A DNA stretch of 64,000 nt from contig NZ_CP110644.1 of NCBI RefSeq assembly GCF_026153515.1, positions 989,501-1,053,500 on the forward strand, given 5' to 3'. The notes under the pieces were generated by a model. The model had not been told where the DNA came from. It did not search any database and worked only from the letters and a program-made list of their open reading frames with translations. The DNA comes from Pseudomonas sp. KU26590 (lineage in GTDB: Bacteria > Pseudomonadota > Gammaproteobacteria > Pseudomonadales > Pseudomonadaceae). Every line of letters begins with the position of its first letter. Position 1 is the stretch's first letter. This document shows positions 8,923 through 20,076 of the stretch, one piece after another. Both the position numbers and the translations under genes were made by a program.

Positions 8923-10812
8923 CTACATCTTCAGCAGGCGCTGGTTGATCGACGCTTCAATCCCGGCAGCATCCAGCCCGCATTCGGCCAGCATCTGCGC
9001 CGGCTTGGCGTGCTCGACGTACACATCCGGCAGACCCAAGTGCAGCACCGACTTGAGAATGTTCTCCCGCGCCAGGAACTCGCTGACCGCCGCACCCGCG
9101 CCGCCCATGATGGTGTTTTCTTCGATCGTCACGAGCAAGTCGTGGCTGCCGGCCATTTCGCGCACCAGTGCCTCGTCCAGCGGTTTGACGAAACGCATGT
9201 CGACCACGGTTGCATCGAGCTTCTCAGCCACAATCAGCGCCTCGGTCAACTGCACACCGAACACCAGCATTGCAACTTTGCTGCCTTGACGACGAACCAC
9301 GCCCTTGCCGATTTCCAGCGGGTCAAGACTGCTCTCGATCACGGCATCGGGGCCATTGCCGCGCGGGTAACGCACAGCGGCGGGGCCTTTGAACAGGTAA
9401 CCGGTGGTGAGCATCTTGCGCAGTTCGTTTTCATCGCTCGGCGTCATGATCAGCATGCCGGGGATGCAGCGCAGGTACGACAGATCGAAACTGCCGGCGT
9501 GGGTCGGGCCGTCTTCGCCCACCAGGCCCGCGCGGTCGATGGCGAACAGCACGTCCAGATTCTGCACGGCAACGTCATGAATCAGTTGATCGTAACCACG
9601 CTGCAGGAACGTTGAATAAATCGCCACGACCGGCTTGGCGCCTTCACAGGCCATGCCCGCGGCCAACGTTACTGCGTGCTGCTCGGCGATGGCGACGTCG
9701 AAATAGCGCTCCGGGAAACGTTCGCTGAACGCGACCAGGTCCGAGCCTTCTTTCATCGCAGGCGTAATGCCGACCAGACGTTCGTCCGCTTCGGCCATGT
9801 CGCACAGCCACTGGCCGAACACGCCGGAATACTTGGGGCCGCCGGCTTTTTTGGGCACGACAGGGGCGTTCAGCGGGTCAAGCTTGGTGATCGCGTGATA
9901 GCCGATCGGGTCGACCTCGGCCGGTGCAAAGCCCTTACCTTTCTTGGTGACCACGTGCAGAAACTGCGGACCCTTGAGGTCGCGCATGTTGCGAAGGGTG
10001 GCGATCAGGATAGGCAGGTCGTGGCCGTCGATAGGGCCGATGTAGTTCCAGCCCAGCTCTTCGAACAGCGTGCCGGGTACCAGCATGCCTTTGGCGTACT
10101 CCTCGGTGCGGCGGGCGATTTCCCACGCGCCGGGCAGACGCGACAGCACTTTCTTGCTGCCTTCGCGCATGCTGGTGTAAGTGCGGCTTGAGAGGATTTT
10201 CGCCAGATAGTTCGACAGCCCGCCGACGTTGCGCGAGATCGACATATCGTTGTCGTTGAGGATCACCAGCATGTCGGCGCTGACTTCGGGCGCGTGGTTC
10301 AGCGCCTCGAAGGCCATGCCGGCGGTCAGTGCGCCGTCGCCGATCACAGCAATGGACTTGCGCTCACTGCCTTGCAGCCGGGAGGCGATCGCCATGCCCA
10401 GCGCGGCGCTGATAGAGGTGCTGGAGTGACCGACGCCAAAGGTGTCGTATTCGCTCTCGCCGCGACGCGGGAATGCCGCCACACCGCCTTTCTGCCGCAG
10501 GGTCGACATCTGCTCGCGACGACCCGTGAGGATCTTGTGCGGGTACGCCTGATGACCGACGTCCCAGACCAGCCGGTCGTCGGGGGTATCGAAGACGTAG
10601 TGCAAGGCCACGGTCAGTTCGATGACGCCGAGGCCGGCGCCGAAATGGCCGCCAGTCTGGCCAACGGTATAGAGCAGCTCCAGGCGCAGTTCGTCCGCCA
10701 GGGCTTCAAGCTCTGCTTCACCTAAGCGGCGCAGGCCGTCCGGCGTCGCTGCCTTATCGAGCAGCGGCGTTGACGGGCGCTCGCGGGGAATCTCTTTGAA
10801 CGTCGTGGGCAT
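8923..10812 (-). CDS. dxs: 1-deoxy-D-xylulose-5-phosphate synthase
   Basis: Thiamine-diphosphate enzyme joining pyruvate and glyceraldehyde 3-phosphate, the first step of the MEP isoprenoid pathway, and also feeding thiamine and pyridoxal synthesis. The 629 residues have [14 protein letters not shown], the ThDP motif [17 protein letters not shown] (about 153-169) and the transketolase-type pyrimidine-binding block with [15 protein letters not shown] and [15 protein letters not shown]. It lies downstream of ispA on the same strand after 174 bases, the classical xseB-ispA-dxs order. Confidence 0.97.
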   Translation of the reverse strand: MPTTFKEIPRERPSTPLLDKAATPDGLRRLGEAELEALADELRLELLYTVGQTGGHFGAGLGVIELTVALHYVFDTPDDRLVWDVGHQAYPHKILTGRREQMSTLRQKGGVAAFPRRGESEYDTFGVGHSSTSISAALGMAIASRLQGSERKSIAVIGDGALTAGMAFEALNHAPEVSADMLVILNDNDMSISRNVGGLSNYLAKILSSRTYTSMREGSKKVLSRLPGAWEIARRTEEYAKGMLVPGTLFEELGWNYIGPIDGHDLPILIATLRNMRDLKGPQFLHVVTKKGKGFAPAEVDPIGYHAITKLDPLNAPVVPKKAGGPKYSGVFGQWLCDMAEADERLVGITPAMKEGSDLVAFSERFPERYFDVAIAEQHAVTLAAGMACEGAKPVVAIYSTFLQRGYDQLIHDVAVQNLDVLFAIDRAGLVGEDGPTHAGSFDLSYLRCIPGMLIMTPSDENELRKMLTTGYLFKGPAAVRYPRGNGPDAVIESSLDPLEIGKGVVRRQGSKVAMLVFGVQLTEALIVAEKLDATVVDMRFVKPLDEALVREMAGSHDLLVTIEENTIMGGAGAAVSEFLARENILKSVLHLGLPDVYVEHAKPAQMLAECGLDAAGIEASINQRLLKM

Positions 10813-10986
10813 CAGGCGAATCGTTATAAGTAAAAGAGGCGGCAGTTTACATGATGCATTGCAGGCTGCGCACGATGTGCAGCAATGCGATGTTCAGGGG
10901 TAACGATTGCCGGCGAAATCGGGTAGCCGCGCAAGGCCGCTTGCGCCCGATAAGTGCTATGACCTGCGCCAAGTTGCAGCGTTCGA

Positions 10987-11874
10987 CTAGTGGCGGCGCT
11001 CGACGATATAACGGGCCAACGCGCGTAAGGGCTCCGCGGCCCCGTCGAACGGTCGCAGCGCCACGAGGGCCTGATCGCGCAACTCAAGGGCGTAATGCTT
11101 GGCTTCTTCCAGGCCCAACAGCGCCGGGTATGTCGGCTTGTCGCGAGCGATGTCGGCGCCCTGGCGTTTGCCCAGCGTGGCGGTATCGCTTTCGACGTCG
11201 AGAATGTCGTCCTGCACCTGAAACGCCAGGCCGATGGCGTGGGCGTAGATCTGCAGCGAATCGAGCTGGACCTGGGTGGCGTTGCCGCTGGCCAGAGCAC
11301 CGAGCCTGACGCTGGCCTCGATCAGTGCGCCGGTCTTGTGCCGATGCATGAACTCCAGCGCCTTCTGGTCAAGCTTGAGCCCGACCGAGCCCAGATCGAT
11401 GGCCTGTCCGCCGACCATGCCGGCAGGGCCGGATGCACGGGCGAGGGTGGCGACCATTTTCAGCCGGGTCTCGGCGTTCTGCGGGGTGAGGGCGTTATCG
11501 CTCAGCACGCTGAAGGCCAGGGTCTGCAGACCGTCGCCGGCGAGGATCGCACAGGCTTCGTCAAAGGCTTTGTGGGTGGTGGGCAGGCCGCGACGTAAAT
11601 CGTCGTCGTCCATGGCCGGCAGGTCGTCGTGCACCAGCGAATACGCGTGGATCAGCTCGACGGCGCAGGCCGCGCCGTTGGCGTGCTCGGCATTGCCGCC
11701 CAAGGCTTCGCACGCGGCGTAAACCAGCAGCGGGCGCACGCGCTTGCCGCCATTGGTGACGCTGTAGCGCATGGCGGCGTAAAGGCGGGTCAATTCAGGG
11801 GCGGGCGCATCGAACAGAGTCTCCAGCGCCGCGTTGACGCGAGCCTGGCTGAGTGCCTGATACGCCGCGATCAT
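10987..11874 (-). CDS. ispA: Farnesyl/geranyl diphosphate synthase
   Basis: Chain-elongating prenyltransferase that adds isopentenyl diphosphate to allylic diphosphates, giving farnesyl diphosphate for ubiquinone and undecaprenol. The 295 residues carry the first aspartate-rich motif in [15 protein letters not shown] (about 82-96) and the second in FQVQDDILD (about 225), plus GGKRVRP near 43. ATG at 11874 is chosen because [15 protein letters not shown] is the family N terminus. This start overlaps the stop of xseB by four bases, so the genes are coupled. Confidence 0.96.
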   Translation of the reverse strand: MIAAYQALSQARVNAALETLFDAPAPELTRLYAAMRYSVTNGGKRVRPLLVYAACEALGGNAEHANGAACAVELIHAYSLVHDDLPAMDDDDLRRGLPTTHKAFDEACAILAGDGLQTLAFSVLSDNALTPQNAETRLKMVATLARASGPAGMVGGQAIDLGSVGLKLDQKALEFMHRHKTGALIEASVRLGALASGNATQVQLDSLQIYAHAIGLAFQVQDDILDVESDTATLGKRQGADIARDKPTYPALLGLEEAKHYALELRDQALVALRPFDGAAEPLRALARYIVERRH

Positions 11875-12113
11875 TCCGGCTGTTCCGCGTCGAACGGCTC
11901 TTCGGCCAGTTCGCCGTCGCGCTCCAGCAAGACCTGCACCTTCTGCTCGGCCTGGGCCAGCGCGCTCTGGCACTCGCGGGTCAGGCGGATGCCTTGTTCG
12001 AAGGCGGTGAGTGAGTCTTCCAGCGACAGCTCACCGTTCTCCAGACGCTCGACGAGCGTTTGCAAATCCGTGAGGGACTGTTCGAAATCCAGTGCAGCTT
12101 TCTTGCGGGCCAT
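11871..12113 (-). CDS. xseB: Exodeoxyribonuclease VII small subunit
   Basis: Small regulatory/structural subunit of exonuclease VII, which degrades single-stranded DNA; several copies bind each XseA. The 80-residue helical protein reads [20 protein letters not shown] and contains [19 protein letters not shown], the family signature. An in-frame ATG at 12134 would add seven residues, but the internal start matches the usual 80-residue length. It is coupled to ispA by a four-base overlap; xseA is not in the window. Confidence 0.94.
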   Translation of the reverse strand: MARKKAALDFEQSLTDLQTLVERLENGELSLEDSLTAFEQGIRLTRECQSALAQAEQKVQVLLERDGELAEEPFDAEQPE

Positions 12114-12218
12114 GGCGGCTATCCCGGTAGACATTAAACCGGCGCGACACTAGCAGAGCGTTGGCATCGGGGCAAATGGGAAGGGTGGGGCGGCTGAAGC
12201 CTTGCTGCCGCTGCGCGC

Positions 12219-12785
12219 CAGATCGCGGGACAAGCCACGCTCCTACAGGAAAGTTTTTTCATCCTCAATCCTTCTTCTGACCCCGATATGTGGGAGCCGG
12301 CTTGCTGGCGAACGCGCTGTGTCAGCAAATAGAGATGTATCTGACCCAATGTGTTCGCCAGCAAGCCGGCTCCTACGGATCTGTGCACGGCGCAGGTTTC
12401 AGTGTTAACGCCAATTCACTGTAGGAGCGCGCTTGCCCGCGAAGGCGCCATATTAGTCAACCCATGGTCGCCTGAAGCGGCGGGATCGCGAGCAAGCTCA
12501 CTTCTGCAGGTGTGCGGCGGGATTACAGGAAGGTGTTTCCACCTCAACCCGTCGCCTGACCCCAATCCGTAGGAGCCGGCTTGCTGGCGAACGCGCTGTG
12601 TCTGCAAATAGAGATTTATCTGACCCAACAGGTTCGCCAGCAAGCCGGCTCCGGATCTGTGCACGGCGCAGGTTTCGAGTATTAACGCTAATTCAGTGTA
12701 GGAGCGCGCTTGCCCGCGAAGGCGGCATTTCAGTCAACGCATCGTCGTCTGAAGCGGCGGGATCGCGAGCAAGCTCACGCCTACA
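12219..12785. repeat. Cluster of REPINs with a tandemly duplicated ~279-bp unit
   Basis: This 688-base gene-free gap (12114-12801) contains a single REP (12219-12246), then two copies of a composite unit. Unit 1 has a REPIN of the GGAGCCGGCTTGCTGGCGAAC type (12290-12375) and a second REPIN of the GGAGCGCGCTTGCCCGCGA type (12421-12507). Unit 2 repeats both (12569-12652 and 12698-12785) with the same linking sequence ATCTGTGCACGGCGCAGG. The offset is about 279 bases with scattered mismatches. No convincing gene is present; short reading frames here are repeat artefacts. Confidence 0.88.
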
Positions 12786-12801
12786 GTTGTGAGCGACGGG
12801 T

Positions 12802-13455
12802 TTACAGGAAGGTAAACACCGTCTCGGCCGGCAGGCGTGATTTCGGCAGTTTGGCGTTGAAATCACTGTCGCTGCGGTAGCCCAGGCTGGCCACGACCAG
12901 GCTGGTGAACCCCTTGTCACGCAGGCCCAGTTCTTCGTCGAGCTTCTTGAAATCGAAACCTTCCATCGGCGTCGCGTCCAGTCCCAGCGATGCCGCGCCC
13001 AGCAGCAGCGTGCCCAGCGCCAGATAGGTCTGCTTCTCCATCCAGTGCTGCACGTCCTTCTGATCGAACTTGTGCATGTTCACGTAGCCACGACGGCTCT
13101 TGTCTTGACCAGCCTTTGCCTCATCGTTGGCAAAGCGCCCGTCAGTCGCTTCCTGGGCCAGTACTGCTTCAAGGTGAGATTCAGGCATCTCGGTGCGGGT
13201 GCAGAACACGATCACGTGGGAGGCATTGAGCATCTTCGCCTCGTTGTAGACAAAGCCACCCTCGGCCGACTTGGCCACGCGCGCTTTGCCCTGCTCATCG
13301 GAGGCAACGATGAAGTGCCAGGGCTGCGAGTTCACCGACGACGGGCTGTGACGCAGTTGTTCCAGCAACTCGTTAATCGTCTCCTGCGGGATCTTGCGTG
13401 AGGCATCGTAGGCTTTGGTGGTGTAGCGCGATTTTGCGAGCGAGGTCAGTTGCAT
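12802..13455 (-). CDS. NAD(P)H nitroreductase, NfsB-like
   Basis: FMN-dependent flavoprotein expected to reduce nitroaromatics or quinones with NAD(P)H. The 217 residues have the nitroreductase-fold features: R-Y-T-T-KAYD at the N terminus (FMN phosphate contact), LLEQLRHSPSSVNSQPWHFIV (about 30-50), and LGLDATPMEGFD followed by SLVVASLGYRSDSD. Related to NfsB/NfnB proteins of gamma-proteobacteria. It starts 28 bases after the royal-jelly-protein-like gene and probably shares its transcript, with the quinone-reductase-like gene further upstream. Confidence 0.85.
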   Translation of the reverse strand: MQLTSLAKSRYTTKAYDASRKIPQETINELLEQLRHSPSSVNSQPWHFIVASDEQGKARVAKSAEGGFVYNEAKMLNASHVIVFCTRTEMPESHLEAVLAQEATDGRFANDEAKAGQDKSRRGYVNMHKFDQKDVQHWMEKQTYLALGTLLLGAASLGLDATPMEGFDFKKLDEELGLRDKGFTSLVVASLGYRSDSDFNAKLPKSRLPAETVFTFL

Positions 13456-13483
13456 GATGAAGCTCCGAAATGGGGAAACTGAA

Positions 13484-14683
13484 TCAACGGGTCGGCGCAG
13501 GTGCGGCGTCGATCTTCACCCGCAGCAGGCTGTAGGGCTTCTCGCGCAGATCCTTGCCATCGTGGAAACCGGCCTGGCGCTGCAGCTGGTTGGCGGTGAA
13601 ATACAGATAGCCATCGGGCCCGACCGACAAGGTGTCAGGCCACAGCACACGAGGGTCGTGAACGATGGTCTGCCAGCTGCCGTCGGCCAGGCGTTTGCGG
13701 ATGCCGTTGTGTTCGTAGTCGCCGGCGTAGACCGCGCCGTTGGCATCGGCTTCCAGACCGTCCGAAGCGCCTTTTTCGCCGAGGTCTTTGACCGCAGCGT
13801 TCAGTTGCGCCTCGCTCACGCCGGCATCACGCAGCATCGCAGCGGGCACGGCAAACAGGTGGCGGCTGGAAAGTGCGCTGAAATACAGCGTCTTGCCGTC
13901 AGGGGACAGGGCGATGCCATCAGACGCAACGGCCATGGTTTTCAACTTGCCGTCCGGGCCTTTGGTGACCAGTGCGGTTTGGCCTTCGACCACCGGCTTG
14001 AAGTCAGGATCGGCCGAAGTGGATTTTGCGCCGCTCAAGCGACGGGTCGCCTCGCCGCTGGCGATGTCCATGACGATGATCGCGCCGGGCCCGGAGACCG
14101 ACGAATCCGTCACGTACACCGTGCCTTCCTTGCCCGCGCGGAAATCAAAGCGCATGTCGTTGACGTAGGTGCTCGGCAGAATGACGTTGGCCGGAAAGAC
14201 CAGCGTCTTGACCACTTTGTTACTGGCCAGATCAACCGCCACCAGCTTGGCGCCGCCGGCTTTTGGCGCGGCGAAATTCGGTGCAGCGGTGTCCAGCAGC
14301 CAGATGCGGCCCTGACCGTCGGCGACCACGCTCTGCACGCTAATCAGCCCTTTGGCCGGATCTTTGGGGTCTTCTTTGTTGATGGCTGCATCCGGATAGG
14401 CGACCACTTTGCCGTCACGGATTTCACCCACGGTAAAGGGCACGTCGTCGCCCCAGTGCGGGTAATTGACGAAGATGCGTCCGGCTTCCGTGACGGTCAC
14501 GCCGGTGGGCATGGCGTCGTGGAAGGTGAACACCTGCTCAAGCTGACCGATGGTTTTCTCCGCCGGCGCGTTGGCGGGTAGGGCGGTGGCGGTGGTTGCG
14601 ATCGTGGCAGCGATACCGGTCTGGCTGATCAAGGCGACTGACAGGGCCAGTGCTGACAACATCATGTTCTGTTTTATGGACAC
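13484..14683 (-). CDS. Exported major-royal-jelly/yellow-like beta-propeller protein
   Basis: A 399-residue protein with a signal peptide (hydrophobic 8-25, cleavage near GIAA) and a six-bladed propeller related to the MRJP/yellow and SMP-30 families. The features are AMPTGVTVTEAGRIFVNYPHW, GRIWLLDTAAP, YVNDMRFD, GIALSPDGKTLYFSAL and SDGLEADANG. Bacterial relatives are often annotated as dopachrome-tautomerase-related or gluconolactonase-like, but the substrate is unknown. GTG start at 14683 with GGGAG upstream. It lies between the alcohol-dehydrogenase-like gene (61 bases upstream) and the nitroreductase gene, probably in one operon under the divergent LysR regulator. Confidence 0.75.
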   Translation of the reverse strand: MSIKQNMMLSALALSVALISQTGIAATIATTATALPANAPAEKTIGQLEQVFTFHDAMPTGVTVTEAGRIFVNYPHWGDDVPFTVGEIRDGKVVAYPDAAINKEDPKDPAKGLISVQSVVADGQGRIWLLDTAAPNFAAPKAGGAKLVAVDLASNKVVKTLVFPANVILPSTYVNDMRFDFRAGKEGTVYVTDSSVSGPGAIIVMDIASGEATRRLSGAKSTSADPDFKPVVEGQTALVTKGPDGKLKTMAVASDGIALSPDGKTLYFSALSSRHLFAVPAAMLRDAGVSEAQLNAAVKDLGEKGASDGLEADANGAVYAGDYEHNGIRKRLADGSWQTIVHDPRVLWPDTLSVGPDGYLYFTANQLQRQAGFHDGKDLREKPYSLLRVKIDAAPAPTR

Positions 14684-14744
14684 AAACGGCTCCCGGCCTG
14701 CAGCAGCAGGCCATTCAAATAATGGAAACAGGTGATTCTCAGGG

Positions 14745-15752
14745 TTAGAAACCTTCGAGGACGATCTTGCCCTTGGCCTTGCCGCTTTCGATCACGGCGT
14801 GGGCGCGGCGCAGGTTTTCAGCATTGATCGCGCCGAAATGCTCACCGAGGGTGGTCTTCAGCACGCCCTGGTCGATCAGGTCGGCGACGCGATTGAGCAG
14901 TTCATGCTGGGCAATCATGTCCGGCGTTTCGTAGAGCGAGCGGGTGAACATCAGTTCCCAGTGCAGCGACAGGGCCTTACGTTTCATCGGCACCACGTCG
15001 AGGGATTTCGGGTCATCGATCAGCGCCAGTTGGCCTTGCGGTTTCAGGGCCTCAATCAGCTGCGTGAAGTACGAGTCGGTGTGGGTCAGGCTGGCGACAT
15101 GGCTCACCTGACCGACGCCGATCTGATTCAGTTGCTCGACCAGCGGCTGGCTGTGATCGATGACGTGATGGGCGCCCAGGCGTTCGACCCATTCGCGGGT
15201 TTCCGGGCGAGACGCGGTACCGATCACGGTCAGTTTGGTCAGTTGGCGGGCCAGCTGCACCAGTATCGATCCGACCCCGCCCGCAGCACCGATGATCAAC
15301 AGGCTGTCACCTTCGCCGCCACCTTCTTCAACGCCCAAACGGTCAAAAAGCAATTCCCACGCGGTGATCGAGGTCAGCGGCAATGCGGCGGCGTGGGCGT
15401 TGTCGAGGGTCTTGGGTTTGTGCCCGACGATGCGCTCGTCCACGAGGTGGAATTCGCTGTAGCTGCCAGGGCGGGCGATGGAGCCGGCGTAGAACACTTC
15501 GTCCCCGGCTTTGAACAGCGTGACGTCGCTGCCCGTGTCACGAACCACGCCCACTGCATCCCAGCCGACCACTTTAGGTTCGGTGGCGGCAGAGCCGGCG
15601 CGGATTTTGGTGTCGACCGGGTTCACCGAAATCGCTTTGACTTCGACCAGCAGATCCCGAGGGCCGGGTGTTGGCTTGGGCAGGTCCATGTCGAGCAGCG
15701 CGTTGGGGTCTTCGATGGGCAGACCGTGTTGGGTGAAGGCGACGGCTTTCAT
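14745..15752 (-). CDS. Zinc-type alcohol dehydrogenase/quinone oxidoreductase family protein
   Basis: Medium-chain dehydrogenase/reductase of 335 residues. It has KAISVNPVDTKIRAG near 38-52, GWDAVGVVRDTG, GDEVFYAG, and the Rossmann nucleotide site IIGAAGGVGSILVQLARQ (about 155-172), ending GKAKGKIVLEGF. Catalytic-zinc cysteines are not evident, so it is closer to zinc-independent quinone reductases (ZADH/QOR family). First gene of the minus-strand operon, with a 116-base gap to the divergent LysR gene, its likely regulator. Confidence 0.85.
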   Translation of the reverse strand: MKAVAFTQHGLPIEDPNALLDMDLPKPTPGPRDLLVEVKAISVNPVDTKIRAGSAATEPKVVGWDAVGVVRDTGSDVTLFKAGDEVFYAGSIARPGSYSEFHLVDERIVGHKPKTLDNAHAAALPLTSITAWELLFDRLGVEEGGGEGDSLLIIGAAGGVGSILVQLARQLTKLTVIGTASRPETREWVERLGAHHVIDHSQPLVEQLNQIGVGQVSHVASLTHTDSYFTQLIEALKPQGQLALIDDPKSLDVVPMKRKALSLHWELMFTRSLYETPDMIAQHELLNRVADLIDQGVLKTTLGEHFGAINAENLRRAHAVIESGKAKGKIVLEGF

Positions 15753-15849
15753 GGCGATCTCTCTAGTCAGTGGACAGAAGGTGGCTAAAACGTTGGACCC
15801 ATCTTGTTCTTGTTCGTCAGGCAGAAAAACCCGCAGAATCCGGCAACAC

Positions 15850-15868
15850 TTTCACGGCTGGAGTGAAA
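15850..15868 (+). promoter_or_regulatory. Inverted repeat at the LysR start codon
   Basis: TTTCAC (15850-15855) and GTGAAA (15863-15868) are perfect arms spaced by 7 bases, abutting the ATG at 15869. The position fits an autoregulatory site of the LysR protein, or a translation-affecting hairpin. This is inference from symmetry and position only. Confidence 0.4.
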
Positions 15869-16774
15869 ATGATACGAATCGACGACCTGACGCTGTTCGT
15901 TCGCACCGCCGCTTTGGGCAGCTTTTCCAATGCCGCGCGGGAAGTGGATCTGTTGCCTGGGCAAGTTGCGGCGGCCATCAAGCGCCTCGAGCGCGAGCTG
16001 GATATCCGCTTGTTTGCTCGTTCGACGCGCAGCTTGCGCCTCACCGCTGAAGGCGAGCAGTACCTGCCGACCGCCCAGACGGTGCTCGAAGCTTTAAGGG
16101 ATGGCCGGGAAAAGTTGCAGCGGGAGAGCGCCGAGCTGCAAGGCACGCTGCAGGTGGCGGCGCCTTCGGACCTCGGGCGAAACATGCTGCTGCCCTGGCT
16201 GACGGACTTTCGCAGTCAGCACCCGGCGCTGAATCTGCGCCTGTTTATCTCCGATCAAGTGGCCGATCTGTTTCGCGATCCGGTGGACGTCGCGATTCGC
16301 TACGGCGTGATCGAAGACGCGAACTACATCGCGTTGGCGCTGGCGCCGTGGAATCGCCGGGTGCTGGTGGCATCGCCGGAGTATCTGGCGCGCAAGGGCC
16401 GGCCCGTTGTCTCGGACGACTTGCTGCGCCATGAGTGCTTGCTGTTCACCCTGGCGGGGCGGGTGTACGACAAATGGCGGCTCGGTGGGCGGGTGTTCTC
16501 GGTGTCAGGCCCGTTGCTCACCGATGACGCTGATCTGGTGAGGCGCTGGGCGGTGGCGGGGCAGGGCGTGGCGTACAAGTCGTGGCTGGATGTCTGCGAA
16601 GACGTGCACGCCGGGCGGCTGGAACTGTTGCTGCCCGATTACCCGGGCGAGCCGACCCCGCTCAACCTTGTTTGCCCGCACCGCAAGCAATTTTCCCCGG
16701 CGGTGCAGCAGCTGCATTCGTTGTTGAAAAACCGTTTCGCCGGCATGGAGAAGGGGTTGCCGGCGTTGTTGTGA
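15869..16774 (+). CDS. LysR-family transcriptional regulator
   Basis: A 301-residue DNA-binding regulator. The N-terminal winged HTH reads MIRIDDLTLFVRTAALGSFS, then RLERELDIRLFARSTRSLRL, followed by an effector-binding domain (about 90-295). ATG at 15869 is used; the open frame extends upstream but without family similarity. It is divergent from the quinone-reductase-like/propeller/nitroreductase operon, the standard LysR arrangement, so it probably controls that operon in response to an unknown aromatic or quinone compound. Confidence 0.88.
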   Translation: MIRIDDLTLFVRTAALGSFSNAAREVDLLPGQVAAAIKRLERELDIRLFARSTRSLRLTAEGEQYLPTAQTVLEALRDGREKLQRESAELQGTLQVAAPSDLGRNMLLPWLTDFRSQHPALNLRLFISDQVADLFRDPVDVAIRYGVIEDANYIALALAPWNRRVLVASPEYLARKGRPVVSDDLLRHECLLFTLAGRVYDKWRLGGRVFSVSGPLLTDDADLVRRWAVAGQGVAYKSWLDVCEDVHAGRLELLLPDYPGEPTPLNLVCPHRKQFSPAVQQLHSLLKNRFAGMEKGLPALL

Positions 16775-16988
16775 GTACTGCCCAACCCTCTGCGTCCATG
16801 GCGCAACTCTCGGCACAATGATGTCCCTGTAGGAGCGTGGCTTGTCCCGCGATCGGCTGCAAAGCAGCCGTAAATTGACTACCTCGGGAAACCTTCCACA
16901 CCGAGATGACAGGTTTTGCGACGACTTCGTCGCCGATCGCGGGACAAGCCTGAACTGGTCAAGTAATTCTGGACACCCGTCTAGGTTT

Positions 16989-18130
<1,142 letters not shown>

Positions 18131-18227
18131 AACACCTCGGATTTGGGCGCTATCTTAGCGCCCGATTGAGATGTCCAAAATCATTAAGCCAGTTCAGCCA
18201 CGCTCCTACAAGAGCGCGCGCGGCTGC

Positions 18228-20012
18228 TCAATGGGAATGCCGCGGCTCGCCGCTTCGCGCGATCACCCGCAAATGCAGGGTCGCCGGCTCCAGACATCCG
18301 CCAGTGGACAACTGCCCGACCAGCTGCCGATACAGCTCCTGCCACGGGGTTTGTGAGGCCGGCATCTTCGGCTCAAACAGCGCGCGGCGTGCGGCCATTT
18401 CTTCGTCGCTGACCAGCACGTTGACGCTGCGGTTGTTCAAATCCACCCGCAGCCGGTCGTTGGTTTTCAGCAGCCCAAGGCCGCCGCCCACCGCCGCTTC
18501 CGGCGACATGTTCAGGATCGAAGGGCTGGCCGAGGTGCCGCTCTGCCGGCCATCGCCCAAGCAAGGCAGCGAATCGATGCCCTGTTTGATCAGTGCAGAC
18601 GGCGGCGCCATGTTCACCACTTCGGCGCTGCCGGGATAACCGACCGTGCCGGCGCCGCGGATCACCAGAATGCAGCGCTCGTCGATTTCCAGCGACGGGT
18701 CGTTGATCCGCGCGTGGTAGTCCTCCGGGCCCTCGAACACGATGGCTCGTGCCTCAAAGCTGTTCTCGGCGCCCGGCTCGGACAGATAGGTCTTGCGGAA
18801 CGCCTCGCCCACCACCGACATCTTCATGATCGCGCTATCGAAAAAGTTACCGCTCAGCACGATGAAACCGGCGCGGTGTTTGAGCGGGTCTTCGTACGGA
18901 CGGATCACGTCGGTGTCGTGGGCGACGGCGTTGCGCACGATGTCGCCGATGGTTTTGCCGGAGACCGAGCCGCAGTCTTCGTGCAGCTTGCCGGCCTTTT
19001 GCAACTCGTGCATCACCGCCGGCACGCCGCCTGCGCGGTGGAAGCCTTCGCCCAGATACTTCCCGGCCGGCATGCAATTGACCAGCAACGGCACGTCTTC
19101 GCCGATGCGCTGCCAGTCGTCGAGACTCAACTCGACGCCCATGTGTCGGGCGATGGCGATCAGGTGCGGCGGGCAGTTGCTCGAAGCACCCAGCGCCGAG
19201 GCCACCGCGATCGCGTTTTCAAAGGCTTCGCGTGTCATGATTTGCGAAGGCCGCACGTCTTCACGGACCAGATCGCAGATGCGCTTGCCGGTCATGTAAG
19301 CCATCTGTCCGCGCTCCCGGTACGCCGCCGGAATGCTCGCGCAACCCGGCAGCGACATGCCCAGCGCTTCGGCCAGCGCATTCATCGAAAGCGCGGTGCC
19401 CATGGTGTTGCAGTGGCCCACCGACGGCGACGCGGCGGTGGTCATTTCCATGAAGCCTTCGTAATTGATCTCGCCTGCGGACAGCAGATTGCGCGCATGC
19501 CAGAGCACCGTGCCAGAGCCGATCAGCTCGCCTTTGTGCCGACCGTCGAGCATCGGCCCGCCAGACAAGACAATCGACGGCAGGTCGGTGGTCGCCGCTG
19601 CCATCAGGCAGGCCGGTGTGGTTTTGTCGCAGCCGGTGGTGAGGACGACGCCATCCAGCGGGTAGCCGTGAAGAACTTCCACCAGTCCGAGGTACGCCAG
19701 GTTCCGGTCCAGGGCGGCGGTCGGGCGGCGGGTCTGCTCGGCCATCGGGTGCACCGGGAACTCCATCGGAATCCCGCCCGCATCGCGAATGCCGGCTTTG
19801 ACCCGCTGGGCGAGCTCAAGGTGATGACGGTTGCAGGGCGCCAGATCAGAGCCTGTCTGGGCGATGCCGATGATCGGTCGGCCCGATTGCAGCTCCTCGC
19901 GGGTCATGCCGTAGTTCATGTAACGCTCGACGTACAGCGCCGTCATGTCAGCGTGTTCCGGATCATCGAACCATTGCTGGCTGCGAAGCGGGCGTTTCGG
20001 CGTGTCGGACAT
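18228..20012 (-). CDS. IlvD/Edd-family sugar-acid dehydratase (arabinonate dehydratase-like)
   Basis: Fe-S dehydratase of 594 residues predicted to convert an aldonic acid to its 2-keto-3-deoxy form. Features are GIAQTGSDLAPCNRHH near 47-62, TGCDKTTPACLMA (Fe-S cysteine), GHCNTMGTALSMNALAEALG, LPGCASIPA and PAGKYLGEGFHRAGG. The N terminus RSQQWFDDPEHADMTALYVER is that of the L-arabinonate/pentonate branch rather than IlvD proper. ATG at 20012 is chosen by family similarity. It lies 64 bases downstream of the FAH-family gene on the same strand, so the two probably catalyse consecutive dehydrations. The exact sugar acid is not settled by sequence. Confidence 0.85.
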   Translation of the reverse strand: MSDTPKRPLRSQQWFDDPEHADMTALYVERYMNYGMTREELQSGRPIIGIAQTGSDLAPCNRHHLELAQRVKAGIRDAGGIPMEFPVHPMAEQTRRPTAALDRNLAYLGLVEVLHGYPLDGVVLTTGCDKTTPACLMAAATTDLPSIVLSGGPMLDGRHKGELIGSGTVLWHARNLLSAGEINYEGFMEMTTAASPSVGHCNTMGTALSMNALAEALGMSLPGCASIPAAYRERGQMAYMTGKRICDLVREDVRPSQIMTREAFENAIAVASALGASSNCPPHLIAIARHMGVELSLDDWQRIGEDVPLLVNCMPAGKYLGEGFHRAGGVPAVMHELQKAGKLHEDCGSVSGKTIGDIVRNAVAHDTDVIRPYEDPLKHRAGFIVLSGNFFDSAIMKMSVVGEAFRKTYLSEPGAENSFEARAIVFEGPEDYHARINDPSLEIDERCILVIRGAGTVGYPGSAEVVNMAPPSALIKQGIDSLPCLGDGRQSGTSASPSILNMSPEAAVGGGLGLLKTNDRLRVDLNNRSVNVLVSDEEMAARRALFEPKMPASQTPWQELYRQLVGQLSTGGCLEPATLHLRVIARSGEPRHSH

Positions 20013-20076
20013 GGGTCGGGTCTCTCTTGGAATTAGGGGGTGTGCGTCGCGCTGGCAGAACGCGTTTCCTGCCGGG

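Noticed and set aside
18714..20036. 440-codon plus-strand frame opposite the IlvD/Edd dehydratase gene
   Set aside because: Mirror of the dehydratase codons; no domain or start signal.
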